Shown here piece by piece: positions 1-10,689 of a stretch of DNA of 64,000 nucleotides. Below the pieces are notes generated by a model that made no database searches, had not been told where the DNA came from, and was given only the letters and a program-made list of their open reading frames with translations. The DNA comes from Tuctoria greenei (taxonomy: Eukaryota > Streptophyta > Magnoliopsida > Poales > Poaceae): positions 2,046,001 through 2,110,000 of the forward strand of contig JAYESD010000001.1 of assembly GCA_036927565.1 (NCBI GenBank), written 5' to 3'. Both the position numbers and the translations under genes were made by a program. Positions within the stretch are counted from its first letter, which is position 1. Each line of letters opens with the position of its first letter.

Positions 1-256
1 GAAGGCCAAGGTGGTATAGCTGCAGACCATAGAAGTCTAGCAGCATCAAGAAGAAAGAAGAAAAAGGTGGGATCAACCCCACCATGGCGTACGAAGAAAA
101 GTACACCATCTCGCCAGCGCGCTCCTTCTCAAAGGGGAGCTCTCCGCCGGCACGGACCAAGCGGTTGAAGAAGTCCGAGGACCACCCCATGAGGGCCCGG
201 ACCTTCTTCAAATCGTTGTCAGTCTTCAGGCGACTCTCACGCAAACCCAACTCCAT
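1..256 (-). CDS. Antisense ORF of Tat gypsy element C (partial, runs off the edge)
   Basis: An open minus-strand frame starts at the ATG at 254-256 and stays open to the left edge (85 codons seen). The protein begins MELGLRESRLKTDND. It contains a segment resembling the 'putative gypsy type transposon' (Transposase_28-like) domain found in antisense ORFs of grass Tat elements; that domain call is from memory of the family and is tentative. Element B keeps the same start (ATG at 23136, MELGL) but lacks the following segment, so C shows what B has lost. The product's function is unknown. Confidence 0.5.
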   Translation of the reverse strand, partial: MELGLRESRLKTDNDLKKVRALMGWSSDFFNRLVRAGGELPFEKERAGEMVYFSSYAMVGLIPPFSSFFLMLLDFYGLQLYHLGL

Positions 257-788
257 GGTGGCACAGCTAGGCAAGAGAAGAGGAGCAAAGTACGAGTCGG
301 GAGTTTGAGCGCAAGATCAGATGAGAGGCGTAAAGAACTCCCGACGGTGCACGCTTTCCTTCTTAAGTAAGCCCTCGCAACGCCTGGATGGAAACCACAG
401 GGAAGTCGAAGATACTACTCAAGAATTCAACCCAGCCGATGACAAGAGGGCCCGGGACCACCCCGACGATCAATTCGAGGCTCTTACCCAGGCGAACGGT
501 TGTCATCACGAGGCGGGAAACCCAAAGGCGGCGGCCTGACAGGGCGCGCGGAACCGATACGGTTTTCGTATCGGGAACCGGCGACCTTCAATTGCGTGAG
601 ATCCGCACATCAAAGATTTCATCTGCCGCCTGAGGTGCGCCACGCGGCGAGATCTAACTGTAAAACCCTGCCAACGGCACCTCCGAAGACCCTTGAAGAC
701 CCAGTTCAAGAGTCGCAAGGATGGACCCACCTCCGACGGAACGACTTCACCCCAGTGACCTTCCTCGGAGGTAGGTCCAGGGGGCCAC

Positions 789-1623
789 TATCGGTACCAT
801 AAAAACCGTACACCCCCTGAGGTTACAAAGATCTCGAAGGAAAGCCATTTACTTGGTTTGAAGACCTTCGGAGGCCCACTTGTCAGACATGACTGGATCT
901 GCTTCTCCAACATGGTTAATCCCTAGGTTGCCACGTGTACTGCCAAACCGGAGCTACCGCACACAAGGGGGAAGCTCCGGGCCAGGTACCGAAACGGCAC
1001 CTCCGGACTTAACCCTGGACCGAGAGAAGCTCCGGACCTGCCACGTGTCAGGTAGCCCCAGAGCTACGTGCTTCCCACAGCAAGCTCTGGAGCTGCCACG
1101 TGTCCAAACGTCGGAGCTGGCAGCCTCTAACCTCTGGAAGACCTTGTAACGGCTCCGGATCTTCAAAGGAGAGCCAAGGACTTCAAGACCCGATTAAGCG
1201 TCATTAATGCCATATTAATGACGCTTAAACGGACGATCTTAACACCAGTAACGGCACTGTCAGAGCCCATTACAGGATCATTAACAGCAATTACTCGTGT
1301 ATCAATACTAGTAACTGCCGGGGCCACATGTCGGGCCAGGCTAGCTTGTAACGGTCTGTCCTTGTACTATAAAATGACAGGCCGACGATACACGCGGGGG
1401 ACGTTGACAGAAGAACTCACGCACCCTATACACTCGTGACAAGCTAATACAACACCAACACACCCGTGGAGTAGGGTATTATGCTCCGGCGGCCCGAACC
1501 ACATAAACTCTTGTGTCTCCTGTGTCAAACTCTTATTCACCTTCTTGAATCTCCGCGCGCCCACACCGAACTTCAAACTCCCCAATCACTTTAGCAGTGT
1601 AGGGAGATCTGCCGACTCCAACA
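789..1623 (+). repeat. 3' LTR of gypsy element C
   Basis: The 835-bp LTR starts TATCGGTACC after a purine-rich tract (CCAGGGGGCCAC) and ends CTCCAACA. It carries three G-box cores (CCACGTGT near 931, 1041 and 1096) and a TATA box at about 1368 inside a partly decayed inverted repeat. The second base is A where the 5' LTRs of the family have G. Confidence 0.85.
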
Positions 1624-4436
1624 GTCGACAGTATGAGTGCATTTTCACCACTTTCATGAATGCTCAAGATGCAGGTATAGTGCTTTATGAGAGTGATTGG
1701 ATCATCACAAAGAAGCTTCGGAAGCTTTTAAAACCATTCTATAATGCTACAACACTGTTGTCCGGTATCTACTATCCTACCTCTCCTCTTTTACTTGAGT
1801 GGCTTATGACATTTGTTGAAAAATTTGAAGAGTATGAGAATGATGAAATTTTAATCCCAATCATTCATGACATGAAAGTAAAATACCTTAAATATTTTGA
1901 TGGTATTCCACATCTTTATTGTTTTGCTCTCATTTTGGATCCACGTATGAAGCTTGAGCAATTAGAAGCTGCTTTACAATTTATTGGTGAGAGAATTGAG
2001 ATTGATTATTCAGCTTCTTACTCACATGTTAAGTCCGAGATATTTCATGTTTTTGCTTCGTATCAATAGAAATATGGTCAATCTCGCCCTAGACCCGAAG
2101 CACCACAAACTGACAAGAGAAGTATGGCAGCTAACATGTGGAAAAAGTTGAAGACCAAAGATACTTCATCCTCACAATCCCATAGGTCAAATTGGAATCC
2201 AACTGCGGAGTTGTCTCACTATCTTGATATAGATCATGTGGCTCATAATCCAATGCTTCATGTATATGTTTTGTATTTTTTGTATCAACTTGAACGTGTA
2301 TTGACATTTCTATTGATGCTCAGCACGACGTTGAGGTGGACCTCTTAGCATGGTGGAAAGATAATGAACGTAAGTTTCCGGTGCTCTCTCAATTTGCACG
2401 TGATGTCCTTCTTACTCCAGTATCAAGTGTCTCTCATGAAGCTATCTTTAGCTCTGCTGGAAGGATTGTAGACGGAGGTATAAGCTATCTTTAGTTCACT
2501 TCACTTATTTTTACTCAAGTTATGTTGTTTGAATTAAATGTTGCAGGTCGTCACTTACACCACAAATGGTTGAGGTTCTCACGTGCCTTAAAGATTGGGA
2601 GGCAGCAAAATCTAGAGATCAACACCGCATTGAGGATCTAGAAATAATGAGAGCAATGGAGGATCTTGAGCTTAGCGGCTCGGAATGATGTACTTTGTAA
2701 AACTAAAACAAACTGTACTCTTTTCCTTACCGGGGGAAGCTCACATTGAGTGTAAGGTTTTTATGAGGCAGTTTGTAATGAACTTATAAATAAAATTTAA
2801 TTACCCCAAAAACTTGTCTCATTTATTCTTTGTTTGGAATTGTGGATAAATTTTACTCTGGAACTGGAAATCTGATATATTGTGAATGTTTGGAAATCTG
2901 ATATACTGTAAAATTTGCTCTCCAATGAACTGTACTGTAAAATTTGTCCCTGGATAGTGAAAAAAAAATTGGGCTACCAGCCAGGCAGATAGGCCCAGCT
3001 GGCAACAACAGCCCAGGCTCGGAGAGACACAAGGAGACGCATAAGGGCCGCGGGCGAACGGCCCACACAAGCGCGGGGGCGCGGCGCGGGCGAAGGAACA
3101 CGCGGGAACGAGGAAGTTCGGCGCTCAAGGAGCGCCTGGGTTTTTAACCCGGCGCGGCGCGCCGTGAATTACCGAGGTGGGACTATCCCCCGTGGTAGGG
3201 CGCCGTCCGCCGTGGCGCTGGCGCGCGGTCGGCCGACTGGGCCGTTTTCCTCGGCGGCCCATTCGCGGACGGTTGCGGCCCATTCGCCGTTTTCCTCTTT
3301 TTTTTAATTCTAATTAAAATATTTAAACTTGTATAGAATCCGCAAATTAGATCCAAATTTGATGATTCTTTTTGCTATATTCTTCAAAAAACAAAATCTA
3401 CCACTTCAATAAGTTATTTTCAGACTTATAACAATAACTTTTGTTTGTTTAGGTAAATCTCAAAATAATCCTTATGTCCATATTGTTCATTTTTTATATC
3501 TCATCAAAATCAATGGATCTTGAGCTAAAATTTGTTGTGTGCATACTTTTTATATATGTATACATCCATGAGTTTTGTACAAATTTTTCGAAGCACTCAA
3601 ACATGTGAAAATTCATATTGCCTCTCATTTCATTCAAACTCTATTAACATATTAGCCATTCTCTAATTTTTGAATACAAATTGATGCAAACATAAATAAA
3701 AAAATTTCAAAAAAATCAGAGAGTTTCTTATTGTGGTTTAACAACTGCACCAAAAAAATCATGTCAAAAATCATTTTACTTTTTGAGATACAAAAAAGAC
3801 AAATATTACTTTTTCTTTGTTTTTTTATTACCACCAGTATATCATGTTTTTGAATGTCAAATTTTGCAAGAACATGTAATTCAATATTTCATACCTTCTC
3901 TATTTTTTCATATTTTTTGAAGTATTTTTGTCTATGTACTCTAACTAAATTTCTCTCAAAACCGAATTTTAAACATGATGGGCCATATGTCTTGATGTCC
4001 AGTTCTGCTGCTTTTGGTGCTGGGCATTCGTGACTTTTTTTATTTATGTTCAAAAGTTAAACTTCAAATATTTATAGTTTTTGTAAATTTGAGTGAAATT
4101 CGATGATTTTTTTCCTAAATTCTTCAAATAATATTCTCTATAACATCTGAATTTTTCTATATTTTTCGCAATTTTTTGTCCATTTATTTCATAAAATACT
4201 CGATTTTTGTTCACATTTCATTTTTTTATGTGCTGTGGGCCAAACCATCCTTGTGGGCCGTGCTTGGGCCAGCACGGCCCGAAGACGGCCTGACGTGTTT
4301 TGGGCCGTGCCTGGGCCCTATTTCTCCGCAGCCGGCACGAGGCGGCCCGCCGTGCTTTCGGGCCACGGGCCATTTTGGCCCGAAGCACGAATGGGTCGGG
4401 CCGTGCCGGCCCGGCACGGCCCGATTGCCACCTCTA
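1624..4436 (+). mobile_element. Ac-like hAT DNA transposon remnant
   Basis: The transposase remnant at 1630-2688 is followed by a possible polyadenylation signal (AATAAA near 2787). A GC-rich block (2950-3310) and about 900 bp of AT-rich DNA without genes (3310-4190) come next. Then comes a subterminal region packed with GGGCC/ACGGCCCG motifs (4250-4425). The right end reads TTGCCACCTCTA at 4425-4436, as expected of a hAT terminal repeat beginning TAGAGGTGGCAA. PEX6-derived sequence begins at once at 4437, so the transposon sits in the PEX6 duplicate. The left end is beyond element C. Confidence 0.65.
1630..2688 (+). pseudogene. hAT transposase pseudogene, C-terminal half
   Basis: The first block (to the stop at 2067) reads as the hAT RNase-H-like region preceding the dimerisation domain. 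It includes ESDWIITKKLRKLLKPFY and a LILDPRMKL motif. The second block (about 2320-2688) is the hAT C-terminal dimerisation domain: DLLAWWKDNERKFPVLSQ, then SSVSHEAIFSSAGRIVD, then RSSLTPQMVEVLTCLKDW. An apparent intron of about 70 bp (GTATAAG to TTGCAG, 2480-2546) separates the last two motifs, but the joined frame is off by one. Stops and an unrelated stretch at 2230-2345 show it is dead. A 5' leader from the gypsy LTR gives an artificial start at 1545. Confidence 0.8.
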
Positions 4437-5201
4437 CCGCGTTCGCGCTACGCAGCCTCGCGATTGTCGCAGACACGCCGGTACATCGTCGACCCTTGTC
4501 TCGTCGCCCAATTTAATCAAACGAATACGCGTATCAGTTTGGAAATTACATCGCTTAGTTATGGTTTAACTGTGGAGTTTCTTCTTGGTTCCTTGAGGAC
4601 AGAATTGGATCTTATAGAAACTTTGTGGCTCACTAGTTCATAGAGGTAGAGTAATTTTTTTTATCGAAAGCTCACAGTGTTGTGCTTTAAATATGTGAAC
4701 TAATTGTTAATGTAGCTAAATTCAACTGAAAAAATAATCACTAAATTCAACTAAAAAATAATCTCTATGCGACATAATTTTTTATTTTAGATGATAAACA
4801 TAAACTATTACTGATAGAAATCCTTCACTTAGAATTAGTGAAATAACTGACAACTTCTGATCTGCAGGTGCTTGTCAAGAATACTGACAATAATGTTGGG
4901 AGAATTGTCAAAGCAGTATTACTTGATCACACTGCCCTTGATGAGCAGACGACTGAACAGAACAACAATGTGTTTTTTGCCTCCTTTGATCGTGTGATGG
5001 GCACCTTACCTTGTCGTTCGTTGTTTTGTATCCTTGGATGAAAATGTTGTTTATGTTAGCCCGCTCTTGGCATTCAACTTGAGATTGCACATTTTTTGCC
5101 TAGAGCTTCTTATTCAAAAAGGAGGGGAATGTTTCCAGTTTTTCTCTCACATTGAGTAGCATGACACTACGTGTAAGTGGTGGAAGTGAGGTTTCTATTG
5201 T
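4437..5201 (+). pseudogene. PEX6 pseudogene fragment: end of exon 1, intron 1, part of exon 2
   Basis: This matches the intact PEX6 gene continuously: the last ~45 bases of exon 1 (GCGCTACGCAGCCTCGC), a donor-like GTACAT, a diverged intron 1 and an acceptor (TGCAG, exon start 4868). About 335 bases of exon 2 follow, with protein similarity through VKNTDNNVGRIVKAVLLDH. A deletion after GTLPCRS shifts the frame and puts a TGA near 5040. The Tourist MITE present in intron 1 of the intact gene (32721-32867) is absent here. The fragment is too short and broken to make PEX6. Confidence 0.85.
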
Positions 5202-5304
5202 GTTTGTTGTCTCAAAACTTTTCGAGGAACGATAAATAATTTCTAATTTTCTATAACTCTTCTATCCTCTCTTCTGCCTCACCTGTCCAGACTGCCATCA
5301 GGTC

Positions 5305-5410
5305 ATGGTGGAGCGGAAGCGGCGGAGGAAGCCGTTAGTGCTCGCTCCACACAGGTGGTGCTCGACTCGCTCCTAGAGGAACGTTGTGTGGCCCCATCGC
5401 CACTCGAATT
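5305..5410 (+). pseudogene. PEX6 pseudogene fragment: 5' end of exon 1
   Basis: From ATG 5305 the frame reads MVERKRRRKPLVLA, then a one-base deletion shifts it. The DNA continues to match PEX6 exon 1 (CGGAGGAAGCC, TCCACACAGG, GCTCGACTCGCTCC). This start resembles the N-terminus of other plant PEX6 proteins more than the intact copy does. It lies downstream of the exon 2 fragment, so the order is scrambled. Confidence 0.7.
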
Positions 5411-5750
5411 GTAAAGATGACCCATCTAATCTTAAGATCGTATCGCGCCTTGACTCCTATACTTGTAAAATGCACCTTTTAATGCTACTCTTCGTTCAGT
5501 CTCGCAGATAAGTTTATGTTGAATCAATAATGGATTTGTCTAACTTTTCTCCTCTCCTCCCTACCGCTATCGATTATCGACTGTCGCATCATAATCGCGA
5601 TCGCAGCCATGGTACGTTAAAATATAAAATGATGAAAAATCCTATTTTATCAAAATTTCATTTTAAAATAAACCATAATTCTATTTTAATATTACATTAA
5701 GAATCCTATTTTATCTCCCCCGAGTCGAGTAATAATACGTAGTCGCCGCC

Positions 5751-5860
5751 ATGGTGAAGAGGAGGTGGCGGGGGAAGCCATTAGTGATTCAATTGAGAAC
5801 TAAATGAGTAAGGTGTATAGACCATTGCTACCACAAATACAGACCAACATGGGTAGAAAA
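5751..5860 (+). pseudogene. PEX6 pseudogene fragment: second exon 1 start plus intron 1 piece
   Basis: ATG at 5751 opens MVKRRWRGKPLVI, a decayed repeat of the 5305 fragment. From about 5790 the sequence instead matches the middle of PEX6 intron 1 (compare 5797-5855 with 32878-32935: GAGTAAGG, GTATAGA, ATTGCT, ACACAAATA, GAGACCAA). This implies an internal deletion or a second rearranged copy. Confidence 0.6.
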
Positions 5861-6149
5861 ATCATTAAAATAAGACATCTATATTTTATATGATAAATTG
5901 TATGGAGATCATTCGATTGAAATAAATAAAATAACTATTAGCTAATAATGTGTGTGTGCTTATCAAGAAAAAAGATAGGTGGTTTTGGTTTCTACTCGTG
6001 TATGACTCCAACCCCTATCCCCTCTTCTGCTATTTAGTAGAGTGATAAGTTATATATTCATAACATAATATTTGGTAAATTACTTACTTATTTTGATTAA
6101 AAAATTTTATTAACTATTTTTATAGGTTGTCAACTTATTCAACTTATAC

Positions 6150-6262
6150 TTCTATTCATTCCTTTTTAGTCACATACAGGTTTTATCTGATTGCTATTTA
6201 AATTTTTTGTTTGGTGACCAGTATGAAACCTATAGTTTGTCTGGATTTCCATGTTAATATTT
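6150..6262 (+). pseudogene. PEX6 pseudogene fragment: end of intron 2 and start of exon 3
   Basis: The stretch CCTTTTTAGTCACATA to TTTGTTTG matches the 3' end of PEX6 intron 2. It is followed by GTGACCAGTATGAAACC (exon 3 start 6214), matching GTGACTGGTATGGAACC at 33850. Similarity fades after about 6262. The acceptor AG is lost (TTG). Between 5861 and 6150, and from 6263 to 6680, I see only AT-rich DNA without genes. Confidence 0.6.
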
Positions 6263-6679
6263 ATGAAATAGTGTTAGCTATCTTGCTTATATCACAACAC
6301 AAAAACACATCAGCACACGTGAACAACAATGAAACACATACCCGAAGAAACTTTCAGACTGCTTCACAATGGATGGTATTTTCATTTTTACATTGGAGGG
6401 CTATTTATAATACAAACCAGACTTGAGTTGGAAGTTACTATTAAAAAATAGCACTGTATTAACTAGAGGTGAAAATATCTAGCAGACAATATCAAGGAGA
6501 ATATCTTTATCCATCTAACAAGTGTCACTTATCTATCAATAAAGTTATCCTCATCAATCTAGCTATAATTAAATTACTACCCACCACTTAAGTTACTTGT
6601 CAATACTATAACAACATTGAAGATATTTGTCTAATAAAAAATATAAACCAAAAGGAGGATAAGGATTAATTATGTCAAT

Positions 6680-8150
6680 CTTCTCTTAATCCTTGTCCTT
6701 CTCTCCACATTGATGAGTCGTTATCGATCAACTCGTGGAATTGAACTCGCCCTAATGCCATCGTGAGGATGCAAATGAGTTGTTCCACGGTGATAGCGAA
6801 TTTTGGAGTAATACTCCCATCTTCCACACTTTTGCGGATGAAGCGGTACCGTAAGTTGATGTGCTTGCTTCCCTCGTGGAAGACCGATTCTTGCTCAGCG
6901 CCAGAGCGAACATATTATCCATCCTAAGCATCTTTCATGTTGCCAACGACGTACTATGCTTCATAAGAAGACATGGCTATGATGCGTTGTTTCATCGACT
7001 GACCACTTATAATTACAGCTGAGAAAAAAAGAGAGCATTGAAAGTGCTCTTCTGAGCGTCAACGTCACCGGCATGATCACTATCCGTAGCCGATCAATTT
7101 TCTCACGCTTGTACCACACCTGTAGGTTTGATTGTAGCTGATTGTGCCACTATTGTATCATAGCAGTCACTTCATCGCTCCCTTGTTCTCCATTGTGGGG
7201 CGCTCCATGAAGCAACCAAGGTAGCCGACAGTGGAGGAGATATCATGACAAGTGTGGACGAGGTGGCAGAGGCTCCGAATCAGCCATGGATACACTATGG
7301 CATTCACCTCTTCTTCCGTACCGTCTCAGCTCAGTTTCAACCCTACTTCGATCAGTGTTGTTCCGGGTGTTGTTGCGAGATTGCATCCTTGTTTCCAAGC
7401 TGTTTCAATTATTCACTTGCTTGGATGCCTTGGCCCCGTCAGATCTCCCTATCGTGTTGTTGTACTTCAATCCCCAGGTAGAAGGAGAGATGCTCGAGAT
7501 TGCTCATGAGGAGTTGAGTCATAATCTCAACCTTGAAGCGATCGATCTCACTCGAGTTTGACTAGGTGATGATCAAGTCATCGACGTAAACACTGACTAC
7601 CATTCGCTCTTCATTGCAACTGTGTAATTTTATAACGTGTTCATGCTCACTTTGATTGAAGCCAAGCTTTCGCAGCATGGTGTCTAGCTACGAATTCCAT
7701 GCTCATAGTGCTTGGCACAAGTCATACATGGCCTCGTCCAACCATAATACCTTCCCTTCTCCCCTTGCGACAACCAACCCCGCTGGCTGCTTGACATAGA
7801 CTTCCTCTTCAAGGATACCACTGAGAAACACGGAAATCACATACTTGTGATGGACTTCCTAGTCTTGATCTACGTCAAGTGCAAGAAGCAGTTGCATGGA
7901 CTCGAGTCGCACAAACTCCAGTCGGGCAATAGGAGCGAACAATATATCAAAGTTGATCCTTGTTGTTGCACATAGACTTTTACGATGAGTCATGCTTTAT
8001 GCTTGATCACCGCACAAACTTCATTTTTCTTCAACTTGAACATCCAATGCAGATCGATCTATCAATTCCCTCTCAGCAAGAGCTTCCATGTCTTGTTCCG
8101 CTCGATGGAGTATGTTTCCCGATTCCTCTCCTCATGGTAGCCTGCCATGC
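6680..8150 (-). pseudogene. Ty1/copia pol remnant (RT and RNase H)
   Basis: The minus strand carries broken copia pol. Around 7690-7830 it reads EEEVYVKQPAGLV and then a variant of the YGLRQAP region. At 7570-7625 it reads ERMVVSVYVDDLIIT, the RT catalytic YVDD box. Around 6680-6860 the RNase H end is visible as INLRYRFIRK, then the 3' end of pol. Many stops and frameshifts and no recognisable LTRs indicate an old truncated copy. Confidence 0.75.
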
Positions 8151-8225
8151 TTGATCCCCCTCTGTGTGAGCAAACGAGGCTAGATCACCTTCACTCAAAA
8201 GGTGGACAGAGCCGAAGTTGAGGTC

Positions 8226-9096
8226 TGTCGATACCCTGCATACCGTATACCCCTTGGGAATACAAAAGACCAAATGAACTTCACCTGTCTGAGTTGAAGA
8301 CCTGCGAAGGCCCCACGTGTCATACGGGACCGGACCTGCCTCCCATCTATGGTTAGTCTCGGTGCTGCCATGTGTATACTGCAACCGGACCTACATACCA
8401 CACATGGGATAGCTTCGGGCTAAACACCTGTGCGGCACCCCAGGACCTAACCCCCGACAGAGGGAAGCTCCGGTACCGACACGTGTACATCTACACCGGA
8501 CCTACCCGTCCCAGACGGAAAGCTCCAAAGTTGCCACGTGTCCAACCGTCGGATCTTCAGCCTCAACAATCATACTAGTGGACCCCCAACGGCTCGGACC
8601 TTCAGGGGACAATCAAAGACTTCAAGACCCGATTAAGTGTCATTAATACTATATTAATGACACACGATCGGAAGGCCCTTAATACCAATAACGGCACTGT
8701 CAAGGCATGTTACCACGCTATTAAGGGTAATTAACCTCATTAATTGTGTATTAAGCATCAGTAACCGCCAGGGCCACATGTAGGGCCAGGCTAATGGTGT
8801 AACGACCAGTCCTTGTACTATAAAAGGACTGGACGACGATGCACAGGGATATCTCCTCTCTCGATCTCTCGACTCTTTGACACTCTAAGACTTAGCTTTG
8901 ACACACGCTCACAAGCACTCATAAGCTTAATAAAACAACCACACACCCCGTGAAGTAGGGTATTACGCTTAGGCGGCCCGAGCCACATAAATCTTCATGT
9001 CAACTTGCCATCGTGTTCTGAATCTCTACGTGCCCAATACCGAACTATGAACTTCGCGGGCTACCAACATTAGTACCTGGAGAATTGTCGGAACCA
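8226..9096 (+). repeat. 5' LTR of gypsy element A
   Basis: It starts TGTCGATACC. The TATA box (TATAAAA, 8819-8825) lies between inverted arms CCAGTCCTT (8806-8814) and AAGGACTGG (8824-8832). G-box-type motifs occur upstream. The 3' limit is placed just before the primer site (GGCAGTTGGCGCGCC at about 9103) and is uncertain by some bases. Confidence 0.8.
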
Positions 9097-9142
9097 CCCT
9101 TCGGCAGTTGGCGCGCCTGGAAGGGGCACTCGAGATTCAAAC

Positions 9143-10680
9143 ATGGTGAACTCCGCTGCTGGATCGTCAAACAACAACCCTGCTGCGCAACCTGCTGGAG
9201 GCAATCCCTCCAACATGCAACCGCCAGGAGGTGTTGTGGTTCCAGCAGGAGCCATGCCACCGCCACCACCATCCGCATCGGCGAATCAAGCTGGACAGCG
9301 GGATGGGGCTTCTGCGTCGATTATGACATCGGCTAACAACAACCCTGAACACACGCTCCATGTTGCACGTGCTCTTCTCCAACGCCACCACCTCCAGGTG
9401 CATCCCAGGGTGCAATGGAGCAGTGGAGGGCTGATGTGGAACATTTGATTGCAGCAGCAGCCAATCGCATCAGCAACCAAGATCCCCCCCTCGGGGCGGG
9501 CCCCATCGCAGCATCGGACCGTGTCGGGCAGACTTGGTTCGCACGCTTCCCAACATAGGAGGCATGTTGCGTCTCAACAAGCGACATCACTGCCTTCTGG
9601 GGCGCGACGCACCCATACGGTAACCAGCCTTTCAACTCACGACCTCCGGGCGGAGCTTGATCGCCGTTACCGTCAACAGGACGACCGCGCCCATATCAAG
9701 CGCGCTCGCGAAAGGCGAGAGGCTCGAGACAGTCTTGCTCCTGAGGGAGTAGGAGGAGGTTGTTCTGCCCTGGCCATGCACCTACGCATGGTCAGATGGC
9801 CACAAAAGTTTCAGCCTCACCTACCGGAGAAATTTGACGAGCAATCCCGCTGAGTTTCTCCAAATATACTCCACCGCAATCCTTGTGGCCGGAGGCAACG
9901 AGGCCGTAATGGCCAACTATTTCCCCGTGGCTTTGACTGGGATCGCCAGGTCCTGGTTCATGAGCCTTCCGCCCGACTCCATTAACAGTTGGGTGGAACT
10001 GTGCCAACAGTTCACCGCCAATTTCGGGAGTTCATACACCCGACCACACACCGAACTGGACCTTTTTTCTGTCAAGCAGAAGAGGGGAGAGTCCCTGTGA
10101 TCCTTCATCCAGAGGTTCTCCAAAGTACGAAACACTATTCCTTCTATCTCTAGCGCCTCTATTATTGTGTCATTTAGACAGGGCGTACGAGATAAGAAGA
10201 TGCTGGAGAAGTTGGCGACCAAGGAGATCACTAGTGTCACGAAACTCTTCAGCTTGGCAGACAAATGCGCCAAAGCTGCGGAAGGCTGTGAAATGCACTC
10301 CCAACCACCTCCGGAGGACAACAAAAAGTTCGCCAAGGGTGAATCCACTACCTCCGGGGGTGGCAAAAAGAAGAAAAAGTTCAACAGCAAGAAAAAAGTC
10401 GTCGGCCGACACACAAACTGCTGCAGCTGCCGCAGCTCCGGGTGGCCAGGGGCCACGTCCCCAGAAACGACCTCAGCCGTCATCTGAAGACGGTGGTAGC
10501 TCCAAGATGTGGTGTCCTATACACAAGTCGAACAGCCACAACCTGGAAGACTGCCGGGAGGTCCAGAACCTTGTCGAGCGCTACAACAAGCGTTGAGAAG
10601 AAGTTCCTTTCCGTCAAAGGGAAGGAAAATAGAAAGTCGACAAAGATCCGGTTGTAGAGGAGTTAGGATTTCAGGACCCT
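9143..10680 (+). pseudogene. gag of gypsy element A
   Basis: The ATG at 9143 opens MVNSAAGSSNNNP, the same gag start as in B (13541) and D (59209). The Gag core is recognisable in three frames: a proline-rich N-terminus, LRAELDRRYRQQD, the capsid-like stretch with PVALTGIARSWFMSLPPDS (9920-9980), and a lysine-rich C-terminus with a WCPIHKSNSH metal-binding remnant near 10510. Several frameshifts and stops make it non-functional. Confidence 0.8.
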
Positions 10681-10689
10681 AAAAAGATC

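Larger units (their letters stand above)
1..1623 (+). mobile_element. Ty3/gypsy Tat-lineage element C, 3' portion
   Basis: This is the 3' end of an LTR retrotransposon that starts outside the window. Its non-coding stretch at about 300-788 aligns by eye with about 23170-23672 of element B, just before that element's 3' LTR. The LTR belongs to the same family as those of A, B and D and is closest to D (58337-59164). The element lies inside a hAT remnant: hAT coding sequence begins directly after 1623. The 5' LTR and target duplication cannot be seen. Confidence 0.85.

Noticed and set aside
4226..4643. Plus and minus ORFs rich in G-P-A and H-G-P
   Set aside because: Produced by the repeated GGGCC/GGCCC subterminal motifs of the hAT element.
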